NCBI RefSeq assembly: GCF_023349185.1
Contig: NZ_JAKIKY010000006.1
Location: 124,001-188,000, forward strand
Reading direction: 5' to 3'
Origin: Shewanella aquimarina
Lineage (GTDB): Bacteria > Pseudomonadota > Gammaproteobacteria > Enterobacterales > Shewanellaceae
Length of the DNA stretch: 64,000 nucleotides
In this document: positions 19,312 to 27,564 of the stretch, in pieces
Numbering within the stretch: position 1 is the stretch's first letter
Layout: every line of letters starts with the position of its first letter
Notes under the pieces: generated by a model
Seen by the model: only the letters and a program-made list of their open reading frames with translations
The model's database searches: none
What the model was told of the DNA's origin: nothing
Translations under genes and position numbers: made by a program

Positions 19312-20211
19312 TCAGAAGCGATAGCTTACCGACAGCATAGGGCCGATAAAGCTGTAGTACAGGTTGTAGTCAGCCACATTGAGTTCATCGGCAATACCGT
19401 GTTTAAAGTCAACGTCGACCTTGTAGTAGTTAAAGGCCGCTGACATGTGCCAGTTCTTGGTGATCTCGGCTTCGACACCGGCGCGAATATCGACCAGGCT
19501 GCCCCTGATATCATCGAGTTTGATGTAGAAATACTGTGCGTGGGCGTTGAACTTGAAACCAGGGCTGAACTCATAGTCGCCATACAGGCCAACATCCGGC
19601 AAAGGCGCAGTAACCTCTTCATCGACAATTCTAGGCGTGGCGGTTTGAGCGCACTGTTGCAGCGTTTCGCCCTTGGCACAGACACCTATGTCACCGTCAA
19701 ATGCTGTCTTGATAAACATGGCATGGATGCCCAGAGACAGTCCTAGGTTGAAGTTATTCCCCTGATAGAAGTTATAACCATAGCCAAGGCGTGCAATATC
19801 GATATTAAGCGTGGTCTCCAGACGGGCACCGGACTGAATGTCGTAAACCTGATCGTCTAGGGTGACCTGAAACGGTACGGTAAGTTTCTGTACTTCCGCA
19901 TTACGGTGCAGCTGTTTCCAGTCGAAATAGATGCTGTGGCGCGAGTTGAAATGGTAGCTAGCCTCGAAGAATGGCAGAAACTGCGACTCTTCCAATGCTA
20001 AGTCTTCTTCGAAATCAAGCTTGAAATTATTACCCAGAACCGGATTGGTGACATCCATGCTGGAGTTAGAGTTTGAGTAGAAACCGCCGAGCTTTAGAAC
20101 GATCTCGCTGGGCTCTACCGGTGCTGATACCGAATAGGAATTGGCAGCTCCTGCGGCAAAAACCGAAGAACTTAAGAGACCCAAGCTAAATATGGCGACC
20201 GACTTAATCAC
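19312..20211 (-). CDS. Outer membrane beta-barrel protein, unknown substrate
   Basis: A 299-residue protein with a signal peptide (MIKSVAIFSLGLLSSSVFA, cut after FAA). Alternating beta segments (ASYHFNSRHSIYFDWKQL, RLGYGYNFYQGNNFNLGLSLGIHAM, AAFNYYKVDVDF) are typical of an 8-stranded-type barrel. It ends with the outer-membrane sorting signature SYRF, a C-terminal Phe. Two Cys (in GVCAKGETLQQCAQ) may form an extracellular-loop disulfide. The start is GTG with GAGG upstream. A TTGATA / TAAATA pair upstream is a plausible promoter. I cannot name a subfamily. Confidence 0.8.
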   Translation of the reverse strand: MIKSVAIFSLGLLSSSVFAAGAANSYSVSAPVEPSEIVLKLGGFYSNSNSSMDVTNPVLGNNFKLDFEEDLALEESQFLPFFEASYHFNSRHSIYFDWKQLHRNAEVQKLTVPFQVTLDDQVYDIQSGARLETTLNIDIARLGYGYNFYQGNNFNLGLSLGIHAMFIKTAFDGDIGVCAKGETLQQCAQTATPRIVDEEVTAPLPDVGLYGDYEFSPGFKFNAHAQYFYIKLDDIRGSLVDIRAGVEAEITKNWHMSAAFNYYKVDVDFKHGIADELNVADYNLYYSFIGPMLSVSYRF

Positions 20212-20381
20212 TAACTACAACCTCTATCAATTAATAATTATTATAAGTTATTGATTTATTTAGTAAGACGTTTTTACTACGCTACCATTCTAGCAGGATA
20301 TTTAAAATTGTGAATGATTTGTATCAAAAAATGTCAGGGTTGCGGCATTTTTGTTGATATTGAGAGCTGAATTACACAAAT

Positions 20382-20413
20382 AAAAAGGCTCCCGATAGTC
20401 TATCCAGAGCCTT
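20382..20413 (-). terminator. Terminator of dgkA
   Basis: A long stem (AAGGCTC...GATAG / CTATC...GAGCCTT) lies 21 bp after the dgkA stop and ends in TTTTTA on the minus strand. Confidence 0.85.
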
Positions 20414-20433
20414 ATCATTCAGTCTTTGGCTGG

Positions 20434-20805
20434 TTAGAAAAACAGTGGCCAGAGGATAAGTAGCCAGGTGATGCCACATAGGGCTAACGCGATAAAGACC
20501 GCCGCCGAGGCGATATCTTTTGCCTGTCCGCTGAGGGGGTGGATCTCGTGGCCAATACGATCGACCACAGCCTCGATGGCCGAGTTAAGTAGCTCGACGA
20601 TTAACACTATCATCAGCGTCATGATGAGCAGGATGCGTTCAACCATAGGCACGTCTACCAACAGGGCTATTGGTAGCATGAAGAGGACCAAGATTAACTC
20701 TTGGCGAAAGGCGGCCTCAGATTGCCAGGCGAGCTTAAGGCCCTGCATAGAGAAACCTGTCGCTCTGAAGATGCGTTTAATACCGTGGTTATTTTCCGGT
20801 TTCAT
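20434..20805 (-). CDS. dgkA: Diacylglycerol kinase
   Basis: A 123-residue DgkA homologue with three membrane helices. It has an N-terminal amphipathic stretch (GIKRIFRATGFSMQGLKLAW), the family block EAAFRQELIL, and the catalytic VELLNSAIEAVVDRIGHEIHPLSGQAKDIASAAVF containing ELLNSAIE and the Glu-Asn pair. It phosphorylates diacylglycerol released by membrane-derived oligosaccharide or LPS modification. A single-gene unit with its own terminator. An 11-bp tandem repeat lies just upstream of its start. Confidence 0.96.
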   Translation of the reverse strand: MKPENNHGIKRIFRATGFSMQGLKLAWQSEAAFRQELILVLFMLPIALLVDVPMVERILLIMTLMIVLIVELLNSAIEAVVDRIGHEIHPLSGQAKDIASAAVFIALALCGITWLLILWPLFF

Positions 20806-20823
20806 AGGTGTCCATTTCTTTCG

Positions 20824-20884
20824 TTAGTATCGCGATAGAATCGCATTAGTATTGCATTTGTAATGCATTAGTATCGTTTTAGTC
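20824..20884. repeat. Degenerate 11-bp tandem repeat upstream of dgkA
   Basis: Five and a half units of 11 bp read TTAGTATCGCG, ATAGAATCGCA, TTAGTATTGCA, TTTGTAATGCA, TTAGTATCGTT and TTAGTC. A period near one helical turn places each A/T-rich block on the same DNA face. It begins 19 bp upstream of the dgkA start, in the likely 5' leader or promoter region. Confidence 0.7.
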
Positions 20885-21030
20885 TCTCTGCTTGCCTTGC
20901 TCGGGCGCCGGCAGGCTAGCTACAAATTGCGCGCCAGTATAACACTCTAGTTACCACCATAACATCTGCATGAAGGGCTTTGAGCTAAACTTACCGCTTA
21001 GCTATCATCATGTTGCTCAAGGAGGAGCCT

Positions 21031-22032
21031 ATGTTGTGTCACAACAGGTCTATAGCGGTCGGCAGTATCGTCTTGTTCCTGAGTTGGCTATCGTCAATGG
21101 CGGTGGCCGCCGAAATCAGCGAGTTGCCTAATATCGATAAACCCGATAAGTCAGCGAGCCCAACTAGCCCGACTAACCCGGCTAAGTCCCCCGGCACGGT
21201 AGGCTCCTTAGTTGTCGAGGCCAACCAGCTGAGCTCAAAACGTCCGAAGCTGACGCGCCGGCAACTGCCCGACCTGCAATTGGCCGGTAGCCTAGAGGCC
21301 GACCGGCCTATATCTGAGTATCTGGTGAGCGAAAAGTTCGATGGCGTCAGGGGACGCTGGACCGGCACACGTATGCTTACCCGCTCCGGTCAGCCTATTA
21401 ACTTGCCTGCTTGGTTTACCAAAGGCTTTCCTACGGACCCCTTAGATGGTGAGCTGTGGATCGGCCGTCAGCAGTTTGAAGCCATCTCAGCCTTGGTGCG
21501 TGATAAAGATGCCGACCCGGCGCGTTGGCGCGCCGTTCAGTTTATGGTCTTCGACTATCCTGCCATAGATAGCCCCTTTGGCGAGCGTTACGCCTTAGCC
21601 GTCAAGCGTTATGCTAACCTGTCGCCGTTTTTGCAAATTATTCCCCAGTGGCACATTCAAGATAGGCAGAGGTTGAATGCCGCGTTGGGCGAGTGGGTGG
21701 CCCAGGGCGCCGAGGGTTTGATGCTACATCACCAAGATGCCCATTACTACGCCGGGCGTAATAGTGATTTGGTGAAGCTCAAGCGCTATCAAGATGCCGA
21801 AGCCAAGGTGATCGCCTATCTTGCGGGCAAAGGAAAATATCAGGGGATGATGGGCGCGTTGGAGGTCGAGACACCAGAAGGCATACGTTTTAAGCTGGGG
21901 ACAGGTTTTACAGATGAGCAGCGTCGCCATCCTCCGGCCATTGGCAGCATGGTAACCTACAAGTATTATGGTCTGACCCATAATGGCGTGCCCAGATTTG
22001 CCAGCTTCTTACGGCAACGAGAGCCGCTTTAA
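21031..22032 (+). CDS. Secreted ATP-dependent DNA ligase (Lig E type)
   Basis: A 333-residue protein with a signal peptide (LCHNRSIAVGSIVLFLSWLSSMAVAA) and a Pro/Ser-rich spacer to about residue 70. A minimal ATP-dependent DNA ligase follows. The nucleotidyl-lysine motif SEKFDGVRG has Lys102; other motifs are DGELWIG (motif III), AEGLMLHHQDAHY (IV) and VKLKRYQDAEAKVIAY (V). An OB domain follows, and no helical DNA-binding domain is present. Periplasmic Lig E proteins of Haemophilus, Neisseria and Vibrio share this plan. ATG 21031 has AAGGAGGAG upstream; ATG 21010 does not. Confidence 0.92.
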   Translation: MLCHNRSIAVGSIVLFLSWLSSMAVAAEISELPNIDKPDKSASPTSPTNPAKSPGTVGSLVVEANQLSSKRPKLTRRQLPDLQLAGSLEADRPISEYLVSEKFDGVRGRWTGTRMLTRSGQPINLPAWFTKGFPTDPLDGELWIGRQQFEAISALVRDKDADPARWRAVQFMVFDYPAIDSPFGERYALAVKRYANLSPFLQIIPQWHIQDRQRLNAALGEWVAQGAEGLMLHHQDAHYYAGRNSDLVKLKRYQDAEAKVIAYLAGKGKYQGMMGALEVETPEGIRFKLGTGFTDEQRRHPPAIGSMVTYKYYGLTHNGVPRFASFLRQREPL

Positions 22033-22065
22033 AAAGCGAATAAAACATGTACGAAAAGGATAACT

Positions 22066-22545
22066 ATGTCGAAGATCAACTCGTCGAAGATCAACTCAGT
22101 CCTGTTTGTCTGCCTTGGAAATATCTGCCGCTCACCGACGGCCGAGGCGGTGTTTAGAGGGCTGCTCAGCGAGCGCGGTTTGTCGATGGACTGCGATTCG
22201 GCGGGCACCTCTGGCTACCATGAGGGGGAGGAGCCTGACAGGCGTGCACGCTTGGCGGGCGAGCGCCGCGGGTTGGACTTTAGCGGCATTCGTGCCAGAG
22301 GGGTTAGAGATGAAGACTTTGAACGTTTCGATCTGATCCTGGCGGCCGACAGGGCTAACTTGCGTGAGTTGCGAGCGCGTTGTCCGGCTCAGCATCAGTC
22401 TAAGCTGACCTTGATGCTCTCTTTTCTAGGAGAGGGGGAGCGGGAGGTGCCAGATCCTTATTACGGTGGCGATGAAGGTTTCGAGCAGGTGTTGGATCTA
22501 CTGCAACAGAACTGTGACAAGCTATTGGCGCAGATTGCGAAATAG
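22066..22545 (+). CDS. Low-molecular-weight protein tyrosine phosphatase
   Basis: A 159-residue LMW-PTP. The catalytic P-loop VCLGNICRSPTAEAV puts the nucleophile at Cys16. The general-acid segment DPYYGGDEGFEQVL is near the C-terminus. It hydrolyses phosphotyrosine or other phosphomonoesters in the cytosol. No Wzc-like kinase or capsule genes are nearby, so the substrate is not indicated. Its first codons contain an in-frame 15-bp tandem duplication that repeats Ser-Lys-Ile-Asn-Ser. It lies 33 bp after the ligase gene and may be cotranscribed. Confidence 0.95.
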   Translation: MSKINSSKINSVLFVCLGNICRSPTAEAVFRGLLSERGLSMDCDSAGTSGYHEGEEPDRRARLAGERRGLDFSGIRARGVRDEDFERFDLILAADRANLRELRARCPAQHQSKLTLMLSFLGEGEREVPDPYYGGDEGFEQVLDLLQQNCDKLLAQIAK

Positions 22546-22559
22546 GGGGCTTGGTTAAA

Positions 22560-22602
22560 CCGCTTGCAACTGACCGTTATCTAAGTGTCATGTTGCAAGC
22601 GG
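22560..22602. repeat. Perfect 11-bp inverted repeat between convergent genes
   Basis: CCGCTTGCAAC (22560-22570) and GTTGCAAGCGG (22592-22602) are perfect complements separated by 21 nt. There is no T run, so a Rho-independent terminator is not supported. It may still be an end-of-transcript structure for the two convergent genes. Confidence 0.6.
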
Positions 22603-22632
22603 CGAAGTGCTAACCGCTTATCTTAATCCGTT

Positions 22633-22684
22633 AGCCATGTCAGATAGCTATGCCAGATAGTTACGCCAAATAGCTATGGTTAAT
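22633..22684. repeat. Degenerate 13-bp tandem repeat, four units
   Basis: Four contiguous units read AGCCATGTCAGAT, AGCTATGCCAGAT, AGTTACGCCAAAT and AGCTATGGTTAAT. Just beyond, an 18-bp direct repeat (GTAGTTATGACGG / GTCGTTATGACGA) runs into the last codons of rbgA, whose stop is at 22713. Confidence 0.75.
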
Positions 22685-22712
22685 GATGAAGCGCTGAGTA
22701 GTTATGACGGGC

Positions 22713-23654
22713 TTAGTCGTTATGACGAACGCCCGAACGTTTGAGGCGCTCTGCCTCGATCTTCGCTTGTTTCTCAGCCTCTTTCTCGGCCAGGATACGC
22801 GCCACTTCCGCCTTCTCGGCTGCGGCCATCTCTGGTGTCTCCAGTGATAACTGGCCTATCTTACCCGAGCGGAACTCGTGCAGCAGTAGTTCAGAGGCCT
22901 TGTGCAGATCGATTCTGCCACCTGGTCGTAGGGCGCCGCGTTTACGGCCAATCGCCTCTAGCAGGCCGATATCATCATTCGGTAGCTCTTTCAGCTTATA
23001 ACGCTCTAGCATGGCATCGGGATAGGCCTTGAGGAAATATTCGGCGGCAAACATGGCTACATCTTCATACTCCATCGCCGTGTCTTTAATGGCGCCCGTA
23101 ACCGCCAGGCGATAGCCACTGGCCTCGTTGTCCACCTTTGGCCAGAGAATACCTGGGGTGTCGGACAGCACTATGCCATTCTTGAGGTTGATACGTTGCT
23201 GGGTCTTGGTGACGGCGGGCTCATTACCCGTCTTGGCGATGACTCTGCCAGCTAAGGTGTTGATAATGGTTGATTTTCCTACGTTAGGAATGCCCATGAT
23301 CATGGTGCGGATATCTTTCTCTATCTTGTCACGGGCAGGTACCAGCTTACGGCAGAGTTCGGGGACCTTACGCACCTGCGCGGCCTGCAGCGTGGTGATG
23401 GCCATCGCCTTTACCCCTTGCTCCTGCTCCAGATACTCAATCCAGCGCTGGGTTACTTCAGGATCGGCCAGATCTGACTTGTTGAGCAGTTTGATACAGG
23501 GCCTGTCACCGCGCAAACTGGTGACCATAGGGTTTTCGCTGCTGTAGGGGATGCGGGCATCGAGCACCTCGATCACCAGATCGACCTGAGGCATCACCTC
23601 TGCTATCTCTTTGCGCGCCTTGTGCATATGGCCTGGAAACCACTGAATTGCCAT
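22713..23654 (-). CDS. rbgA: Ribosome biogenesis GTPase RbgA/YlqF
   Basis: A 313-residue circularly permuted GTPase. G4 (LLNKSDLAD) comes before G1 (GIPNVGKSTIINTL) and G3 (LSDTPGILWP). The N-terminus IQWFPGHMHKARKEI is the family hallmark. The C-terminus is a helical, charged RNA-binding tail (AAEKAEVARILAEKEAEKQAKIEAERLKR). RbgA acts late in 50S assembly in Bacillus; the role in gammaproteobacteria is inferred. The last codons overlap a direct repeat. Confidence 0.92.
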   Translation of the reverse strand: MAIQWFPGHMHKARKEIAEVMPQVDLVIEVLDARIPYSSENPMVTSLRGDRPCIKLLNKSDLADPEVTQRWIEYLEQEQGVKAMAITTLQAAQVRKVPELCRKLVPARDKIEKDIRTMIMGIPNVGKSTIINTLAGRVIAKTGNEPAVTKTQQRINLKNGIVLSDTPGILWPKVDNEASGYRLAVTGAIKDTAMEYEDVAMFAAEYFLKAYPDAMLERYKLKELPNDDIGLLEAIGRKRGALRPGGRIDLHKASELLLHEFRSGKIGQLSLETPEMAAAEKAEVARILAEKEAEKQAKIEAERLKRSGVRHND

Positions 23655-23722
23655 CTCTGTACTCTGTCTCTGTGCAAATTTGGGGAGGGATTTTACCCTG
23701 ATATGGCTTAAAAATCATAAAT

Positions 23723-23746
23723 AAAAAGCGCCCACGGGCGCTTTTT
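23723..23746 (-). terminator. Terminator of the oxygenase gene
   Basis: AAAAAGCGCC / GGCGCTTTTT is a compact hairpin 17 bp after the stop on the minus strand. It lies upstream of rbgA. Confidence 0.85.
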
Positions 23747-23762
23747 ATCTTAGTCGAAGCGG

Positions 23763-24602
23763 TTAGATAACCCCTAATTCTCTCAGACGCTCCATCAGAT
23801 AGCTGTCGGCAGTGTAGCGCTCCGATAGGACCACCTCTGGCTTAGGATGTAGGAAGAGGGGCAGGGAGATACGCGAACGCGTCTTATCGGCGCCCTCTGG
23901 GTTGACCACTCTATGGGTAGTCGATGGGAAGTAGCCGCCTGAGGCTTCCTGCAGCATGTCACCTATGTTGATGATCAGGTTGCCGAAATCGCTTGGTACG
24001 TCTAACCACTCGCCCGATTTGGCTTTCACCTGAAGGCCTGGTTCATTAGCGGCCGGCAGTACGGTGAGCAGGTTGATATCTTCGTGGGCGGCGGCGCGAA
24101 TGGCACCTAGCTCCTCATCGCCCGACATTGGCGGGTAGTGAAGAATACGCAATAGTGTCTTTTGGCTGTTTTCGATCATTTTCGGCAGGGCGATAGAGTA
24201 GTTAACCGCCACTTCCGCCGGCGTATGGGCTTCCACCCAGCCAAGCAGCTCCTCGGCCAGGGCGTTGGCCTCTTGGTAGTAACGCAGTATGTTTTCCCTG
24301 AGCGAATCGGGAATGCGTCCCCAAGGGTAAACATGGTAATACTCTTTAATATCTTTAACCGTATGACCCTTAGCTGTTTCAGACACCTCAGCCGGGAAGA
24401 AACCATCATGGGTTTCCGGCTTAAACAGATAGTTCTGTTTCTCGTCGCTATTGAAGAAGGCCTGCCATTCTTCATAAATGGTATCGACTAAGGCCTTGTC
24501 GATTGGGTGATTTGAGAGTACGCCAAATCCTGTTTCGCGCAAAGATTCAACGAATCGCTTGGCGCTGTCTTGTGCACGGTAATCTATTGTTTCTAATTTC
24601 AT
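23763..24602 (-). CDS. Isopenicillin N synthase-like Fe(II)/2-oxoglutarate oxygenase
   Basis: A 279-residue member of the DIOX_N/2OG-FeII family. The N-terminal DIOX_N part has FVESLRETGFGVLSNHPID, and the catalytic jelly roll carries the iron ligands in AAHEDINLLTVLP (HxD) and STTHRVVNPEG (distal His). The 2OG-binding Arg is in TRSRISLPLFLHP. It hydroxylates or oxidises a small molecule that I cannot identify. I use the ATG at 24602 because the longer open frame to 24683 has no family similarity. It stands alone with its own terminator. Confidence 0.87.
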   Translation of the reverse strand: MKLETIDYRAQDSAKRFVESLRETGFGVLSNHPIDKALVDTIYEEWQAFFNSDEKQNYLFKPETHDGFFPAEVSETAKGHTVKDIKEYYHVYPWGRIPDSLRENILRYYQEANALAEELLGWVEAHTPAEVAVNYSIALPKMIENSQKTLLRILHYPPMSGDEELGAIRAAAHEDINLLTVLPAANEPGLQVKAKSGEWLDVPSDFGNLIINIGDMLQEASGGYFPSTTHRVVNPEGADKTRSRISLPLFLHPKPEVVLSERYTADSYLMERLRELGVI

Positions 24603-24894
24603 ATTTTGTTTTCTTGTTATTGAACCCCGCAGGCAGTGTACCCCTGGGATAGGCTTTGAGCAATTAGGTGTGACAAAAATCACGTTTTCATTGTTTTAGT
24701 ACAAGAAGGGGATGGTTTGCCTCAGGTGTTTTCGTTATTAAAATCATTGGCTAGCTAACAAACAACAGATTATTAGTGTCAACACGTAATAACCTACCTT
24801 TTTACTGGGTCTTTTATCTGCTATTGTGAGAGTAGTGAGATCTTATTGGCCTGATGGGTCGTCTTAGCGGTACAGGAGTGCAAAGCCTTTAACT

Positions 24895-25815
24895 ATGCGT
24901 GAGCTAACGGAATTTGAGCGGTTTGTGATTGAGAGTAAGGGCACGGAGCGGCCCTTTAGTGGCGAGTATAACCAGCACGATGCGCCAGGGGTCTATCATT
25001 GTAAGCGCTGTGATGCGCCTCTCTATCTGTCCGAACATAAGTTTAATGCCCATTGTGGATGGCCCGCCTTCGACGACGAGATCCCGGGGGCGGTCAAGCG
25101 CCTGCCCGATGCCGATGGTCACAGGGTTGAGATAGTGTGTCACCAGTGTGGCGCTCACCTAGGTCATGTGTTTGAAGGCGAGTATCTGACAGATAAGAAT
25201 TTGCGCCACTGTGTCAATTCTGTCTCCATGGTATTTAAGGGTGAGACGAAGCAAATGAGTGATGACAGCCATATTCGCTGGGCCACCCTGGGTGGCGGTT
25301 GTTTCTGGTGCCTAGAGGCGGTATTTAGCCAGCTCAGAGGGGTGATCGCCGTGAAGTCTGGCTATTCCGGGGGCGATGCATCGAGCGCTAACTATCGTGC
25401 GGTGTGCGCCGGTGATACGGGTCATGCCGAGGTGGTACAGATAGAGTTCGATAGCCATATCATCAGCTTTGATGAGCTGTTAGAGGTCTTTTGGCGGAGC
25501 CATGATCCCACTACGCTCAATCGCCAGGGCAACGATGTCGGCACCCAATATCGCTCGGTGATTTTCGCCCATGACGATGAGCAGATTAAGACTGCCAGCC
25601 AGATGATCGCCAGATTGACCGAGGCGAAGGTTTTCGACAAGCCCATCGTCACCGAGCTGGTGGCACTGGAAAACTTCTATCCCGCGGAGCCCTATCATGA
25701 TGCCTACTTCGAGCATAATGGTCAGCAGCCCTATTGCCAGATGGTGGTTAAACCAAAGGTGGATAAGATAAAGGCCCTGTTTAAGGAACGGCTCAAGTCG
25801 GGTGGGGGAGCATAA
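24895..25815 (+). CDS. msrBA: Bifunctional methionine sulfoxide reductase MsrB-MsrA
   Basis: A 306-residue fusion. The MsrB domain (about 1-118) has zinc cysteines CKRC and CHQC, the HCGWPAF loop and the catalytic Cys in RHCVNSVSM. The MsrA domain (about 125-300) has the catalytic GGGCFWCLEAVF, SGYSGGDASSANY and the GHAEVVQIEFD block. MsrB reduces R- and MsrA reduces S-methionine sulfoxide, using thioredoxin. The B-then-A order is the reverse of the common Neisseria PilB arrangement. No signal peptide is visible, so it acts in the cytosol. Confidence 0.95.
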   Translation: MRELTEFERFVIESKGTERPFSGEYNQHDAPGVYHCKRCDAPLYLSEHKFNAHCGWPAFDDEIPGAVKRLPDADGHRVEIVCHQCGAHLGHVFEGEYLTDKNLRHCVNSVSMVFKGETKQMSDDSHIRWATLGGGCFWCLEAVFSQLRGVIAVKSGYSGGDASSANYRAVCAGDTGHAEVVQIEFDSHIISFDELLEVFWRSHDPTTLNRQGNDVGTQYRSVIFAHDDEQIKTASQMIARLTEAKVFDKPIVTELVALENFYPAEPYHDAYFEHNGQQPYCQMVVKPKVDKIKALFKERLKSGGGA

Positions 25816-25841
25816 AAAAAGGCGCATCATGCGCCTTTTTT
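25814..25841. terminator. Bidirectional terminator between msrBA and sulP
   Basis: GGCGCA / TGCGCC with a TCA loop is flanked by seven As and six Ts, immediately after the msrBA stop. It also serves the convergent transporter gene. Confidence 0.9.
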
Positions 25842-25877
25842 GTTGCTAACTTTAAGCTAGCTCCTAGGAGGTGAGCG

Positions 25878-27437
25878 TTAAGAGTCGAGCTTGTCGTCGG
25901 CCACCTTGTAGTGGGGATCTTCTATCAGGTTAACTTCCACCAGATCGCCCGCCTTATGCAGCAGCTGCTTACAGTCGTGGCTGAGGTGACGCAGGTGCAG
26001 TCGCTTACCCGAGCTGACATAGCGTTCAGCCAATGTATCTATGGCTTCGAGCGCAGAGTGGTCGCATACGCGGGAGTTTTGGAAATCCACAATCACGTCT
26101 TGGGGATCTGTCTTGGCATGAAACAGCTCTAAGAACTCGGCGACCGAGCCGAAAAACAGCGGGCCGTTGAGTTTATATACCTTCCAGCCATTGGCATCTT
26201 CGCTGACATCGACGTTGATGTGCTTGGCGTGCTCCCAGGCAAATACCAGCGCAGAGACGATAACACCGACAAACACAGCAAAGGCGAGATCGGTAAATAC
26301 GGTCACCACAGTCACCAGGACGATAACGAAGGCATCGTGCTTAGGCACCTTGCGCATCACCTTGAAGCTTGCCCACTCAAACGTGCCCAGCACTACCATG
26401 AACATCACACCGACCAGCGCCGCCAGCGGGATCATCTCGATTAGCGCCGAGCCGAACAGGATAAAGGTGAGCAGGGCGATGGCTGCCGTGATCCCTGAGA
26501 GTCTACCGCGTCCGCCTGAATTAATGTTAATCATCGACTGGCCGATCATGGCGCAGCCACCCATGGCACCGAAGAAACCACTGGTGATGTTGCCAATGCC
26601 CTGGCCGACACACTCTTTGTTGCCTTTGCCTCGGGTACTGGTCATCTCATCGATCACCGTCAGGGTCAGTAGCGATTCGATAAGGCCAACCGCCGCCAGA
26701 ATAAAGGAGTAGGGCAGGATGATCGACAGTGTCTCCAGGTTAAAGGGCACCGATGGAATGGCGAAGGTCGGCAGGTTACCCGCTATGGTCGCGCTCTCAT
26801 CGCCTGACATGGATTTCAAGAAGTCCAGTACGTTACGGGTATCGAGATCCAAGAAGACTACGATGGCGGTGACCGTCAGGATCGCCGCTAACGAAGAAGG
26901 AAACGCCGTGGTGAGCTTAGGCAAGAAGTGGATGATTGCCATGGTGAGAGCTACCAGCCCCAGCATGAGGAGCAATTGTTCCTGTGGCAGCCAGGTTAAT
27001 ACACCGTTGGCATCTGGCACCTTAAATTGGCCCAGTTGCGCCAGAAAGATCACTATGGCGAGGCCGTTGACGAAACCTATCATCACAGGATAGGGCACAA
27101 TTCGAATAAATTTCCCCAGCTTGAACAAGCCGCATGCCACCTGTATCAGGCCTGCGAGTACCACGGCGGCAAAGAGGTATTGCACCCCATGTTCGCTGAC
27201 CAGTGCCACCATGACGACGGCCATGGCGCCGGTTGCGCCGGAGATCATGCCTGGACGACCCCCGATGAGGGCGGTGACCAGTCCCATGATGAAGGCGGCG
27301 TATAGGCCAACCATGGGCTCGACACCGGCGACGAAAGCAAAAGCAACGGCTTCGGGCACCAATGCCAGTGCAACCGTGAGTCCCGACAACAGGTCGGCTC
27401 TATGGCTGCTGGTTTTGTGACGAATAAGATCGAACAT
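25878..27437 (-). CDS. SulP-family inorganic anion transporter
   Basis: A 519-residue SLC26/SulP transporter. The membrane part (about 1-390, 10-14 helices) starts [25 protein letters not shown]. It includes [27 protein letters not shown] and the SulP block [22 protein letters not shown]. The C-terminal STAS domain (about 410-500) has [20 protein letters not shown] and [22 protein letters not shown]. Substrates in the family include sulfate, bicarbonate and dicarboxylates; the sequence alone does not decide. The gene follows rne on the minus strand but is separated from it by a terminator. Confidence 0.92.
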   Translation of the reverse strand: MFDLIRHKTSSHRADLLSGLTVALALVPEAVAFAFVAGVEPMVGLYAAFIMGLVTALIGGRPGMISGATGAMAVVMVALVSEHGVQYLFAAVVLAGLIQVACGLFKLGKFIRIVPYPVMIGFVNGLAIVIFLAQLGQFKVPDANGVLTWLPQEQLLLMLGLVALTMAIIHFLPKLTTAFPSSLAAILTVTAIVVFLDLDTRNVLDFLKSMSGDESATIAGNLPTFAIPSVPFNLETLSIILPYSFILAAVGLIESLLTLTVIDEMTSTRGKGNKECVGQGIGNITSGFFGAMGGCAMIGQSMININSGGRGRLSGITAAIALLTFILFGSALIEMIPLAALVGVMFMVVLGTFEWASFKVMRKVPKHDAFVIVLVTVVTVFTDLAFAVFVGVIVSALVFAWEHAKHINVDVSEDANGWKVYKLNGPLFFGSVAEFLELFHAKTDPQDVIVDFQNSRVCDHSALEAIDTLAERYVSSGKRLHLRHLSHDCKQLLHKAGDLVEVNLIEDPHYKVADDKLDS

Positions 27438-27513
27438 TTAGCCTCTGTTATTAATATGTTGGTTGATTGATTTTCGGCCGCGCATACTAGCAAAATAGCG
27501 GCGCTAATAAAAT

Positions 27514-27544
27514 AAAAAGCCATGCATTGTTGCATGGCTTTTTT
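27514..27544 (-). terminator. Terminator of rne
   Basis: AAAAGCCATGCA / TGCATGGCTTTT with a 4-nt loop is 20 bp after the rne stop. On the minus strand it ends TTTTTATT. Confidence 0.9.
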
Positions 27545-27564
27545 GACTTAAGGCTTAGTATACC

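Noticed and set aside
24684..24894. Possible small gene between the oxygenase and msrBA
   Set aside because: AT-rich with stops in all frames; it looks like divergent promoter DNA.
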